From the NCBI GenBank assembly GCA_003175985.1, contig PSRJ01000372.1, forward strand, positions 1-64,000: 64,000 nucleotides of DNA, in the 5' to 3' direction. Under the pieces are notes generated by a model that was not told where the DNA came from, made no database searches, and saw only the letters and a list, made by a program, of their open reading frames with translations. Source of the DNA: Terriglobia bacterium. GTDB lineage: Bacteria; Acidobacteriota; Terriglobia; Bryobacterales; Bryobacteraceae. The position numbers and the translations under genes were made by a program. Below, piece after piece: positions 33,495-42,274 of this stretch; within the stretch, counting starts at the first letter, position 1, and each line of letters opens with the position of its first letter.

Positions 33495-34616
33495 TTACGG
33501 GTTCCACTGCCACACATCCAGTTGCATCTGATTCGCGGTGTTCCCGCTAGCGCTGATCACCTGGTTCGGGCTCAACGTCATGGCCGAGTACGGATACCAA
33601 TAGCTGGGGTTTGTCGCAACCGCGTTGTCGGTATACCAACCGTTGACTGCCCCATACCAGACATCCGCGCGAATACCGGGTTCCGTACTGCCGAGCGTGA
33701 AAACTCCGTTGCCCACTTGCGCGGCCACAGTGTTGCCGGCGGGATCGCTGTTGCTGTACGCCAATTCGGTCATGACGCCGGTCCACGCCGAAAGGTTCCA
33801 TTGCGTCACGATCGTTCCACCATTGGCAGAGGTCACCGTGAAGTTGCCGTTCCCCAGAATTGGCGTAAGGGCGATGTACGCGTTGGACATCGGGGTCCCC
33901 AGGCTCGCATCGGAACTGTGTGTGAAATTGCCGTTGGAATCTACGATCCACGAAGACAGAAAAAGACCGCCGAAGCCGCTAAACCCGGTTACGAGATACC
34001 CATAACCATTCGAGGTCAGGGCCACATATCCCAACACGGCCGGGAATTGCGTGTGTCCCTGCAGCGTGACAAACCCGGAGGAGTCCACTGTCCAGGCAGC
34101 CAGATCGGCAAAAACGCCATACGCATTTTGAATCTCCACGAGAGTCACTACTCGCGATGAGTCCAGAGTGTTAATGGCCAGGAATTGCACAATCGACCCT
34201 CCGTAGTCGATAAACATGCCCTTCTGAGAAACGTTGCCGCTCCCATCCACGGCCCAGCAGGTCATACGCATGGTGCCGATCGGATCGACACTGGCGGTGA
34301 CAACACGATTGCCGGAGATGCGCGCCACCGCGGATTTCCGGTCAAAGTCGCCCATGACAGAGGGGCCGGGCATGGTTCCCATGCGGTCGATTCTTCCGGC
34401 AGCAGGGTTGTTTTTCCAGGCCGTGACTTCCAGGCGGCCGGAGATATCGCTCGCTGTAACAAACCAGTTCAGTGTGGAAAGGGGTGCAAGGGCTGTGAGC
34501 CCATCGGTTGAGGTCGTGCTGTAGAGGCGGTGAATACTCGAAGCCGCGCCGGTTACGGCAGAAGTGGTAATCAGGACCGCAATGGCAAGCGGCCGGGTCG
34601 TCTTGTTGATTTGCAT
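33495..34616 (-). CDS. Secreted repeat protein of unknown function
   Basis: A signal peptide (LAIAVLITTSAVTGAAS) precedes 350 residues of repeating beta-strand pattern in which units such as VTAWKNNP, MTCWAVDGSGNVSQKG, LAAWTVDSSGFVTLQG and LSSWIVDSNGNFTHSS recur about every 45-50 residues. This looks like a beta-propeller of about seven blades. I do not know a named family. It lies downstream of the TonB receptor gene on the same strand (94 nt gap) and may belong to that transcription unit. Confidence 0.7.
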   Translation of the reverse strand: MQINKTTRPLAIAVLITTSAVTGAASSIHRLYSTTSTDGLTALAPLSTLNWFVTASDISGRLEVTAWKNNPAAGRIDRMGTMPGPSVMGDFDRKSAVARISGNRVVTASVDPIGTMRMTCWAVDGSGNVSQKGMFIDYGGSIVQFLAINTLDSSRVVTLVEIQNAYGVFADLAAWTVDSSGFVTLQGHTQFPAVLGYVALTSNGYGYLVTGFSGFGGLFLSSWIVDSNGNFTHSSDASLGTPMSNAYIALTPILGNGNFTVTSANGGTIVTQWNLSAWTGVMTELAYSNSDPAGNTVAAQVGNGVFTLGSTEPGIRADVWYGAVNGWYTDNAVATNPSYWYPYSAMTLSPNQVISASGNTANQMQLDVWQWNP

Positions 34617-34710
34617 TTGATTGTTCTCGCTTTCTTTTTTCGGTCGCGGCCACTTGCCGCTCTATCTGGAAAGGCGAAAACCGGGGCGAAAGTTTTTTGA
34701 GGCGGATTGT

Positions 34711-37700
34711 TTAGAAGATGAGTTTCAGGCCGAACTGGATCTGCCGGGGCGTCGTGGCGAGCGTGGTGATCAGGCCGGCCGAGGGGCTGACCGCTGTTCC
34801 CGAGAAGACGGTGGCGTTCGGCGTTCCCAGGTTGGTGCGGTTTAGCAGATTGAAAAGCTCCGCGCGGAATTGCAGGTTCACGCGCTCGGCCAGGGCGGTG
34901 TTTTTGAAGATCGAAAGGTCCACATCCGCCAAGCCGGGGCCAGTGAAAACGCCGCGGCCGAGGGTTCCCCAGGTCCCGGCGGCGGCGAGGAGAAACGCAT
35001 CGGGGTTGAACCACTGCGTCTGCTTCCCCAACACTATCGGTCCGGTGAACGATGGATTCAGCGAGGGCCGGTCCGGGTTGCGCGTGTTGCCATCGCCCGA
35101 GCGGTTGGAACCCGCCAGCGGTGTGAACGGGAAACCGGTCAGCAGAGTCGTGATCGCATTCACTTGCCATCCGGAAATGAGCTTTCCGCTCCATCCATTG
35201 ACGCCCGCCAGCCAGGGCTGGCCCTGACCGACGGGCAGCTCATAAGTGATCGACGTGCTCGCCTGGCTCGTCACGTTCAAGGCCGAGGGGCCCCAGTCTC
35301 GCCGCAGATCGTTTCGGTCCATGACCATCTGTGCCTGGTTCTGCGCTTGGGCGCCGGTGAGCCCCGAGTTGAAATCCAGACTCTTCGACCAGGTGTACGC
35401 CGCTCGCAATTGCAGCCCTTTGCTTAGCCGGCGTGTGAGGTCGATCTGCAACGCGTTGTAGCTGCTGTTGCCCTCCGTGAACCAGAAGAACCCCGCGGAG
35501 ACGTACGGATTGGGCCGGCTCGCGGCGACTGGGACGTATCGCGTTCCCTGCGGCACAGTAGGTCGCGCCGCTCCCGTTCCGCCGGCGGTACAGCCGGCCG
35601 GCGCGGCACACGTTTGTCCTGGAACTGTATTGGGGTCGATGTTCAGAAGCCCGTGATAGCCGTGCGACCCTACATACGACAACCGCAGAGCCATGTTGGA
35701 GCTGAGCTGCTGTTGCACTGTGAGGTTCCACTCCGGCACGGCCAGCGTCTTCGCATCGGCTTCCACTCCTTGCGGCGCGTACATCGTGCAGGGAGCGGGA
35801 ACTCCCGGCCCACAAGAGGCTGGCACCGGCACATTCGGAGTAATCGGCAGGATTGACGGCAGTGAGCCGGCGAAAGCGGCCGATCCGTTATAGGGCGGCA
35901 ATGCACTCAGCAGAAAACTGAGAGCGTCGATGAGCGAATAGTAAATTCCGAATCCCGCGCGAATGGCGGTTTTGCCGTTTCCGAAAACGTCCCACGCCAG
36001 ACCGGCGCGCGGGGCAAGCAGGTGAGTCGCTTCGTTCCTGGTAAACGCCGAGCCTCCGGTCCGCGGCGCCGTCAACAACACTCCCGATGCGTCAGTGACG
36101 TAGTTCGCCGCTCTGCCGGAGCGCTCGTTCCAGCCGGTCGTGAACTCGTCGCGCAGGCCCAACTGCAAAGTAAGATTACGCCGCAACCGGATGGCATCCT
36201 GGAGATACCAGGCCCCGAACAGGCTTCTCCAACCGAGCTCGTTATGATTAGGCACTACCTGAAAGTTGGTCAGCGTGCCTTGCAGGAAGGTCGTGAACGT
36301 ATTGAAAGTGGCCATTCCCAAGCGCCGGGACGCTATGTCTTCGTTGTCCTGAACACGCTGGAACCAGGCGCCGCCGCTGATCTGATGCATTCCCTTCACC
36401 ACGTAGAGCCCGTCGGTAAAGGTGAACAGGTTGCGCCGGTTCCATACGCCGGCGTTGATGTTTCCGCCCGCGGAGGTGATCGCGCCCGCCACCGCCCCGC
36501 CGCCGATTGTGATGCTGCCCGGCTGTCCTCCAGCGACAAAAGACAATTCCGGCGGGAAATTCGCGAACGTCGCGGAGTCGTAATTGAAGCCCGCGCGTGA
36601 GAAGCCGGCACGAAACGTATTGAGGACCGTAGGCGAAACCACATGCGTTTCTTCCACGCTGGCTACCTGGGCGCTCAGGCGAAGCGCCGAGGCAAACAGC
36701 GGATCGGCCAGCGGAATCACGCTATCGCCGCTGTCGATGGTATACGCCAGCGAGAGCCGGTCTTGCGCACGCGGATTGAAATCGGCGCGCGCCGTCCCGA
36801 AGTTTTCGCTGATGCGGTTCTTGGGATTGTAGTAGGCCAGTTTGGTCCCGGAAGGCAGCCCGTTCACGAGAAGTTCCGGCCCGTTGGGCTGCGGCCATAA
36901 GGCTGTGAAGGGCAGCATGGCCCGGTTCAAATTTGCAACCTGCGTGTAAACGCCCGCGGGGTTCGGCAGTAGTCCCTGGCGCGCCTGTTCGTCAGGCACA
37001 ACGCTGACGTTACTGACGGCCAGCGATTGGCGAAACGCTTCGAAGTTGCCGAACAGGAAAACGCGGTCTTTCCGGAGCGGTCCGCCGAGGGCCCCGCCGA
37101 ACTGATTTCGCCGGAATGGAGGGACGGTCCCCTGGTCGAAAATCCCTGGCTCATCCAGCGCACTGTTGCGTAGGAATTCGAAAATGGATCCGTGAAGAGT
37201 ATTAGAGCCGGACTGCGTGACTACCACCACTTGGCCGCCTGCGCGCTTCCCGTATTCGGCCGTGTAGGTGTCGGTAAGCAGATTGAATTCGCGAACCGCG
37301 TCGATCCCCAGCAGGTACCCGCTGACGCCGCCCGGTGTCACCGCAAGCTGGCTCGTGCCCGTGTATTCAATACCGTTTATCAGGAACAGGTTGTCCCCTG
37401 GCCGCCGCCCGGATACCGAAAAGGAATTCCCGTCGCTGGTGGTGGTGTTGGCGCTTTTCATCGAGCTGTAATTGATGGCGCCCGGATTCAACGTGATGAG
37501 ATTGTCGAAGCTGCGGCCGTTGAGCGGCAGTTCCTTCACGCTCCGTTCGCCGACCATCCCGGAAACCGACGATGGAGTGGTGTTGACTACGGGAGCTTCA
37601 CCCAAGACCGTCACGGCTTGAGGAATCTCACCGACTTCAAGGACCAGGTGAATAACCGCTTCCTGGCCGACCGTCAGATCGACACCCGTCCGGACCGCTG

Positions 37701-38019
37701 TCTTAAAGCCGGGTCTTTCGGCTCTGACCTCCTGCTGACCGAGGGCCAGCGCGAGAAAGCGAAAGTCACCCGCCGTGTCCGTTGTCACCGTCCGAAGCGC
37801 GCCCGTTTCCACGTTCTTCACGGTGACGACGGCGCCGCTCACCGCTGCTCCCGTGGCGTCTTTCACATCCCCCGAAATCGCGCCCGTGACCTGAGCTTGC
37901 ACCGGCCGCACGGCGGCCACGCATAGCAGAAGAGCCAGCGCAATCGATGAACTGCGTATCGACACGGATGAGGTACATCTTACAACGTTGAACCGCCGGA
38001 GGGAGAGTGGGGCAGCCAT
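34711..38019 (-). CDS. TonB-dependent receptor, Oar-like, complete
   Basis: The 1102-residue protein has a signal peptide (ALALLLCVAAVRPVQAQ), a carboxypeptidase-regulatory domain at about residues 45-125 (AISGDVKDATGAAVSGAVVT), a plug with VKELPLNGRSFDNLITLNPG and the plug-end motif AEYGKRAGGQVVVVTQSGSN, then a 22-strand-type barrel to a C-terminal aromatic residue (QFGLKLIF). It should be an outer-membrane transporter or adhesin. No TonB box can be assigned with certainty. It starts 21 nt after the stop of the upstream secreted protein gene, implying co-transcription. Confidence 0.93.
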   Translation of the reverse strand: MAAPLSLRRFNVVRCTSSVSIRSSSIALALLLCVAAVRPVQAQVTGAISGDVKDATGAAVSGAVVTVKNVETGALRTVTTDTAGDFRFLALALGQQEVRAERPGFKTAVRTGVDLTVGQEAVIHLVLEVGEIPQAVTVLGEAPVVNTTPSSVSGMVGERSVKELPLNGRSFDNLITLNPGAINYSSMKSANTTTSDGNSFSVSGRRPGDNLFLINGIEYTGTSQLAVTPGGVSGYLLGIDAVREFNLLTDTYTAEYGKRAGGQVVVVTQSGSNTLHGSIFEFLRNSALDEPGIFDQGTVPPFRRNQFGGALGGPLRKDRVFLFGNFEAFRQSLAVSNVSVVPDEQARQGLLPNPAGVYTQVANLNRAMLPFTALWPQPNGPELLVNGLPSGTKLAYYNPKNRISENFGTARADFNPRAQDRLSLAYTIDSGDSVIPLADPLFASALRLSAQVASVEETHVVSPTVLNTFRAGFSRAGFNYDSATFANFPPELSFVAGGQPGSITIGGGAVAGAITSAGGNINAGVWNRRNLFTFTDGLYVVKGMHQISGGAWFQRVQDNEDIASRRLGMATFNTFTTFLQGTLTNFQVVPNHNELGWRSLFGAWYLQDAIRLRRNLTLQLGLRDEFTTGWNERSGRAANYVTDASGVLLTAPRTGGSAFTRNEATHLLAPRAGLAWDVFGNGKTAIRAGFGIYYSLIDALSFLLSALPPYNGSAAFAGSLPSILPITPNVPVPASCGPGVPAPCTMYAPQGVEADAKTLAVPEWNLTVQQQLSSNMALRLSYVGSHGYHGLLNIDPNTVPGQTCAAPAGCTAGGTGAARPTVPQGTRYVPVAASRPNPYVSAGFFWFTEGNSSYNALQIDLTRRLSKGLQLRAAYTWSKSLDFNSGLTGAQAQNQAQMVMDRNDLRRDWGPSALNVTSQASTSITYELPVGQGQPWLAGVNGWSGKLISGWQVNAITTLLTGFPFTPLAGSNRSGDGNTRNPDRPSLNPSFTGPIVLGKQTQWFNPDAFLLAAAGTWGTLGRGVFTGPGLADVDLSIFKNTALAERVNLQFRAELFNLLNRTNLGTPNATVFSGTAVSPSAGLITTLATTPRQIQFGLKLIF

Positions 38020-38040
38020 TACCGCTGCCCCACACCGGCT

Positions 38041-39597
38041 TCAGTTACAACCGGGGAAGGTTATGGGAACGATCCACGTGCTCCAGTTAAAGCTGCCGTT
38101 GGCCTTGATGTATTCGGTGGTGTACCAAAAAGTTTTGTCGTCTGACGGGTCCACCGCCATGCTGCTGTAGTCGCCCCAACGGTTCAGTCCACCGGTCTGC
38201 GAGCCGGTACCGGCGACCACACTCACTTCCGTCTGCAATTGACCCAGCGGATCGGTGGGCGCGCGGCCATTCACCCGAATCGCCGGATTGATGGAACTGC
38301 TCGAAGCGCTATAACCGACCATGATGTCGCCGCACTTATCCATCGCGATGCTGCCCATCCAGCGGGACGTTGTGTCGGGCGAATAGGTTCCTTGCTGGAA
38401 GAGCGAAGGCATTCCTCCACTGACGCGCAGTTCATACCAGCGAATGCCGGACGGCGCGCTCGTCGTAATGGAATGATTGACCACGAGGGATTCCGTTCCT
38501 GCCCGATTGCGGTAGGCCAGCCGGTACATCAGCCGGTCCGCGAGAGAATCCAGTTGTTGCGAAGTTCCGGCCTGCGGAATGCAGGTGCCGCCGCCACAAG
38601 CCGGGCTGAATGAGGCCACCGGAATATTCGCCAAAAGGGTGAACGACGAATTGGCGGGATTGGCGAAGTCCGCGTGGAAACCGTACACGTTCAGCGAATT
38701 GGTAGCGAAAGTCGCGAAGTAGTTCCGCGATCCGGCCGGCGGAGGCGTAGAGCCATCCAGATCGGAAGGCAGTAGCGAACCAACGCTGGTTGTCTGTTGG
38801 AAGCACTGCATGGTCGCTGCACCGCCGGCGAGTGCAGTGGCGCGATCAATCACGCAGGCGTCGGGCCCCTTGAACCTTCTGGCCCTCGCAAAGATATTGA
38901 AAGACATGTAATAGCCATCCGGCCATACGCCCAGTTTTGGATAATCGGGGAAATTGGTATTGCCGAAACTGAATGCATACCGGTTGTAGGTGCCGGTGGG
39001 ATCGCTACTGGTTGAGACGGCGAAACATTGCAGGTACGGTTTGGTGGATACCGAAAACTGGGTGAAGATCCAGCGATCGGCCGCCTTGTCATATTGGACG
39101 ATCGGATCGCCATCGTTATTTGTTTGGCATCCGCCTCCGAACCCCGCCCAGGGTGCATTTCCGGGTGTCGGACCTTGGATCAGCGTTCCCGCCTTGTTGA
39201 AAATGGCAAACGACGCGTTCACCCATTGAATCACGTGATTCGGTCCCACCGTGGCATTCGTGTCCGGCGGCGCAAATTGCACGGTGAAGCCCGGGAATCC
39301 AACGCCCAAGCCCTGGAAGCCTGGCGAAGTTACGATGCTGGTGTAAGGTAACGACCCATGCTGCAGTGCCGTGTCCGGCCCTGGCGCCGATGCCGGAAGG
39401 TCAATTGGTCCAAAGAAAGTTTGCTGCTGACCCGGTGCGGCGGGACTGACGATTTTCGCCAGGTCGCGAAGCGGCGGTGAAACATCATGCTGCACGGGTG
39501 TGAACACTTCGAAGTCTTGCGCTGCCGCCGGCAACGCCGCAATCAGCGCGAATCCTAAAGCGGAAACCCATTCTCGGCCCGTCTTCTTGAGTTGCAT
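38041..39597 (-). CDS. Large secreted protein of unknown function, upstream of a TonB receptor
   Basis: The 518 residues start with a signal peptide (ALGFALIAALPAAAQ). The mature protein is rich in Gly, Ser, Thr and aromatic residues and looks like a sialidase- or YncE-type beta-propeller (PPDTNATVGPNHVIQWVN, DGDPIVQYDKAADRWIFTQF, FPDYPKLGVWPDGYYMSFN). Similar proteins are common in Acidobacteria and Myxococci without known function. It has a promoter at 39685-39713 whose sequence is shared with the next gene upstream. It is probably exported and may act with the receptor encoded 21 nt downstream. Confidence 0.78.
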   Translation of the reverse strand: MQLKKTGREWVSALGFALIAALPAAAQDFEVFTPVQHDVSPPLRDLAKIVSPAAPGQQQTFFGPIDLPASAPGPDTALQHGSLPYTSIVTSPGFQGLGVGFPGFTVQFAPPDTNATVGPNHVIQWVNASFAIFNKAGTLIQGPTPGNAPWAGFGGGCQTNNDGDPIVQYDKAADRWIFTQFSVSTKPYLQCFAVSTSSDPTGTYNRYAFSFGNTNFPDYPKLGVWPDGYYMSFNIFARARRFKGPDACVIDRATALAGGAATMQCFQQTTSVGSLLPSDLDGSTPPPAGSRNYFATFATNSLNVYGFHADFANPANSSFTLLANIPVASFSPACGGGTCIPQAGTSQQLDSLADRLMYRLAYRNRAGTESLVVNHSITTSAPSGIRWYELRVSGGMPSLFQQGTYSPDTTSRWMGSIAMDKCGDIMVGYSASSSSINPAIRVNGRAPTDPLGQLQTEVSVVAGTGSQTGGLNRWGDYSSMAVDPSDDKTFWYTTEYIKANGSFNWSTWIVPITFPGCN

Positions 39598-39684
39598 GTT
39601 AAGTCCTCCAGCGTGTTTCTGGGACCCACATTACTGGCTCCTCCGTCGAAAGGGAGTGTTCGGATAGGTCGCACGCACCGGCTG

Positions 39685-39713
39685 ATAATAACCTCCTGTG
39701 GAATCGCCGTCAA
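39685..39713 (-). promoter_or_regulatory. Promoter of the 518-residue secreted protein gene
   Basis: On the minus strand TTGACG (39708-39713), a 17-nt spacer and TATTAT (39685-39690). The flanks GGATTGACGG and GGTGCG...GCGACC also occur in the promoter at 40990-41019, so the two are probably co-regulated copies. Confidence 0.65.
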
Positions 39714-39750
39714 TCCCGATCGATGAATTTCGTCCGCGTTTGCCTTTGTA

Positions 39751-39785
39751 CAAAACAAAAGCGCGCCGTTTTTGGGCGGCGCGCT
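39751..39785 (-). terminator. Intrinsic terminator after the 40.9-kb gene
   Basis: On the minus strand a 9-bp perfect GC stem (39777-39785 with 39760-39768, loop of 8) is followed by TTTTGTTTT (39759-39751). It lies 28 nt after the stop at 39814 and separates that gene from the secreted protein gene downstream. Confidence 0.85.
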
Positions 39786-39813
39786 CGAAACAACTGTAAC
39801 TGAGGGGCTGAGT

Positions 39814-40929
39814 TTACGCTCCGTTTTGACAGACCGTGAGCGTCTGACCCTGGAATGTGAAGATCCCGTTCGCTGATGTCGAGGCCGGTGCCCCGAAGTA
39901 TGGCAGCGTCACCAGATCCTGCAGGTTGAATGTGAAACCGTGGTCCACGTAAGGGAAGCCTCCGAAATTGGTGTTGCGCTCCAGAGGATCGCCATTTTCG
40001 AGAATCCCGCACGGCGTCTGGTTGCCGTTGGGCTGATTGATGAGCGGATCGTCGGCCCACTCGCCAACTTCGTGCGACAACGCGGAGACGTCTTGCGAGA
40101 ACAAACCGGGCTGATCGATGTAGGTGAAATGCATATAGCTATTCCCGCCGGTCGCACTGTGATATCCGCCGATACAGCATTGACGGGCTTGCGTCAGGTA
40201 GGTCTTGTAAGTAACGAAGATCGGGAGCTGGTTGGGCTGAATGCCCAGGTTGGTGATCAGCGTATGGAGCTGGCCGTCAAGCCAATTGATATCCACCAGG
40301 GCCACGGTTTCCCCAAAGGGCGCCCCGGTCTTGCCCTTGGTTGTGGGAACGTTTAGCGTAACGGTGGACAGAACCGACTGATTCAGCAGGAGGTGGTAAT
40401 TCGGTTCGTTCTGCACGGTGCCCCAGAAATTTGCTCTCTGGTAGGCATCGATATACTGCGTTGCGCCGACACTCACGCCTTGACCGCCGAAACCGGCGCC
40501 GGCGACGAAGTTCTGGCTCGAGTCGAACATGGGCGACTGGACCGTGTTCTGAATTGCCGTCAACCCGCCGGTGTTTGCCGGAACCGTGTTCGGATCAAAC
40601 GTACCGCCCCGCTTAAGCACGAGTTTCAAGGGAATGATGAATGTGTCGATGCTCGTTGTAACGTTGGTGTTAAATGGGCTCGTGCCAACCATGCTGTAGT
40701 TGAAAGTACTTCCATTAAAAGTGAACGACCCGTTCCATTCCGGCAGGGCGTTGCTAACTCCCCTTCCGGCCGGGTTGCTGTTCAGGATGCGGGCGAACAG
40801 GGGAATGGCTGGGGGATCCGGCAGGCTGTCGTTTTCATATTGAGCGACTGCGAGCCCGGTCATGCAATTGAATGCCGTGGCGAACACTGCCAGAGCAGTC
40901 AGTTTCCTGGGATCTAACATCTTCTTCAT
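39814..40929 (-). CDS. Secreted protein with HEVGEW motif, function unknown
   Basis: From the ATG at 40929 the signal peptide is LTALAVFATAFNCMTGLAVAQ; an alternative ATG is 9 nt further in. The mature protein has about 340 residues with conserved-looking FNGSTFNYSMVGTSPF, IIPLKLVLKRGGTFDPN and the stretch SALSHEVGEWADDPLIN. The last contains a His-Glu pair spaced as in zincin metallopeptidases, but the second histidine of HExxH is replaced by Glu, so activity is doubtful. I do not know a named family. It has its own promoter and terminator and is a single-gene unit. Confidence 0.75.
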   Translation of the reverse strand: MKKMLDPRKLTALAVFATAFNCMTGLAVAQYENDSLPDPPAIPLFARILNSNPAGRGVSNALPEWNGSFTFNGSTFNYSMVGTSPFNTNVTTSIDTFIIPLKLVLKRGGTFDPNTVPANTGGLTAIQNTVQSPMFDSSQNFVAGAGFGGQGVSVGATQYIDAYQRANFWGTVQNEPNYHLLLNQSVLSTVTLNVPTTKGKTGAPFGETVALVDINWLDGQLHTLITNLGIQPNQLPIFVTYKTYLTQARQCCIGGYHSATGGNSYMHFTYIDQPGLFSQDVSALSHEVGEWADDPLINQPNGNQTPCGILENGDPLERNTNFGGFPYVDHGFTFNLQDLVTLPYFGAPASTSANGIFTFQGQTLTVCQNGA

Positions 40930-40989
40930 ATTTGGATGGTCATCCTCTGAGTGGAGTGTGCGACTGGTCGCAACTGCGCGCACCCGCCG

Positions 40990-41019
40990 ATGATAGCTTC
41001 CAGGGGAAAACTCCGTCAA
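40990..41019 (-). promoter_or_regulatory. Promoter of the HEVGEW-protein gene
   Basis: On the minus strand TTGACG (41014-41019), an 18-nt spacer and TATCAT (40990-40995). It shares flanking sequence with the promoter at 39685-39713. Confidence 0.6.
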
Positions 41020-41487
41020 TCCAAATCACTGGATCTCGCCTCGAAAAAGTACCAGCCTACGGCGTACTCCGCTGTGATTTTACGGATGTAACAGCAGTCT
41101 GCTTCGGAGCTCTACGAAACAATATCCTAAAATCCTCGAAGGAAAGGTCTCATGCTGCAGGTCGGAATGCTGTCCCTATGGAACGCGTATGGACCGGTAC
41201 GGCCAATACATAAAGGCTCAGCAAGGTCCAGGAGGTAAGTGGACCGCTGGTTACCCCGAAGAGCACGCGGCCGCCGCGGCGCCCCACCGGCGAACCCAAC
41301 ATCGGAGGCGAATGGGCGCCGGATTCCTGAATACCCCGGTACGCATTAGCGACAAGCTGCATGTGCGATGGGCCACCGGAGACGGCCAACTCACCATGAG
41401 GCCCCTCCCCTGCGATATCGCCAAAGAGGCCGTTCGTAAGGGCCTGAGATCTCGCGGAAGGCACAGAAGAAATAGGCCAAGTGCTAT
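41020..41487. other. Gene-poor stretch left of the transposon
   Basis: Apart from the short frame at 41152-41238, the 460 nt between the promoter at 41019 and the transposon hold no convincing gene. Open frames on both strands (for example 41150-41491 minus) have no recognisable domain and poor ribosome sites. The stretch is probably decayed coding sequence. Confidence 0.4.
41152..41238 (+). pseudogene. Possible 5' remnant of a glycosyltransferase gene
   Basis: GAAGGAAAGG (41138-41147) precedes an ATG whose 28-codon frame begins LQVGMLSLWNAYGPVRP. That is the opening strand seen in several GT4-type glycosyltransferases. The frame then stops at 41238 and no continuation is visible in other frames. 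Weak evidence. Confidence 0.25.
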
Positions 41488-41499
41488 CCAAGCGTTAGG
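41488..41499 (+). repeat. Target-site duplication, left copy
   Basis: The 12-nt sequence CCAAGCGTTAGG occurs here and at 44476-44487, exactly abutting both ends of the transposon. Confidence 0.85.
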
Positions 41500-41523
41500 T
41501 AGTGTCGCAAGGTTGCGTTGCAT
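41500..41523 (+). repeat. Left terminal inverted repeat of the transposon
   Basis: The repeat starts TAGTGTCGCAAG and ends GTTGCGTTGCAT; it differs from the right end at two positions. Confidence 0.9.
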
Positions 41524-41564
41524 TTAAGGCAGCCTTCCTCTTCGAGCGAGGGAACGGCTCGGCC

Positions 41565-41750
41565 TTATAGCGCTGGCGTTGAGCCATTTGGAAACGCCTC
41601 CCCCCTTAGCTTCGATTCCTGGCAAAATTTGATAGCTTTTTGGAGCTTCTTCACTCGTTCCTGCGCCTTCCTAAGCTCAAACGTGGCTTCTGCCTCGATC
41701 TGGTCCCAGGTCCCATACTTATCAATTCTGTCTAATACGCATGGCCGGTA
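41565..41750 (-). CDS. Small coiled-coil frame inside the transposon, no normal start codon
   Basis: A minus-strand frame of about 61 codons ends at TAA 41565. It encodes a protein-like charged helix (LDRIDKYGTWDQIEAEATFE, then RKAQERVKKLQKAIKFCQES). There is no ATG, GTG or TTG near its beginning after the in-frame TGA at 41751-41753; an ATG in the next frame (41741-41743) suggests a one-base frameshift, or an unusual start such as ATT. The style resembles the opening of the divergent 158-residue passenger protein (IDKRIAQLRECQSAIETLL). It may be a truncated or decayed passenger gene. Confidence 0.35.
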   Translation of the reverse strand, partial: YRPCVLDRIDKYGTWDQIEAEATFELRKAQERVKKLQKAIKFCQESKLRGEAFPNGSTPAL

Positions 41751-41753
41751 TCA

Positions 41754-41782
41754 TTGACTTTATTTTAGGCATTATGTATAAT
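41754..41782 (+). promoter_or_regulatory. Consensus promoter of a leaderless passenger gene
   Basis: TTGACT (41754-41759), exactly 17 nt, then TATAAT (41777-41782). The ATG at 41789 is the seventh base after the -10 box, where transcription itself should start. Confidence 0.75.
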
Positions 41783-41788
41783 CCTTAA

Positions 41789-42265
41789 ATGGCTGAGGGA
41801 AAAGGAACTTACGTTTATCACAATCCTCATTGGGAGTCCTACAAAAGGGCTGAGGCTGAGGATTTCGGCCTCAGCGCTGAACGGGACCGTCTTCTTATGA
41901 GGCTGGCCTGGATAGACAAGCGGATCGCTCAGCTTCGAGAATGCCAGTCGGCGATCGAAACCCTTCTTCAGGAGGATCCTGGCGAAGTGCTCGCTGGAGC
42001 AGGGCTTACTGAGCTTTGTCGGGAAGCGCTTCGCCGAATGCCTGGAGAGGAGCATACCGCAAGCGACGTACGCCAATCTTTGGAACGGATGGGCATAGAC
42101 ATCAGCGGCTATAGTAATCCGTACGCAGTTTTGCACAAGACCCTGGAACGCATCTGTGAGGTTTCTAGGCATAACATCTTCGGGACTGTTTACACACTCA
42201 GGGATGAAGAAGCAATTACGCAGAAGGATGAGCCAGGAGAGCGAGAGGCTCCCCCGGCTGCTTAA
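41789..42265 (+). CDS. Transposon passenger: winged-helix-like protein of unknown function
   Basis: The 158-residue protein has an N-terminal coiled coil (residues about 28-65, RDRLLMRLAWIDKRIAQLRE) and then a winged-helix-like region at about 72-135 (LTELCREALRRMPGEEHTAS, DVRQSLERMGIDIS, YAVLHKTLERI, FGTVYTL). Such a fold usually binds DNA, so it may regulate the element or host genes, or act as a transposition accessory. It is transcribed from a consensus promoter as an apparently leaderless mRNA. No family name can be given. The base composition is more AT-rich than the surrounding genome. Confidence 0.7.
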   Translation: MAEGKGTYVYHNPHWESYKRAEAEDFGLSAERDRLLMRLAWIDKRIAQLRECQSAIETLLQEDPGEVLAGAGLTELCREALRRMPGEEHTASDVRQSLERMGIDISGYSNPYAVLHKTLERICEVSRHNIFGTVYTLRDEEAITQKDEPGEREAPPAA

Positions 42266-42274
42266 CAATAATTC

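Noticed and set aside
41150-41491. Frames of about 112 codons on both strands left of the transposon
   Set aside because: Neither has a recognisable domain or ribosome site; the region is more likely decayed DNA.
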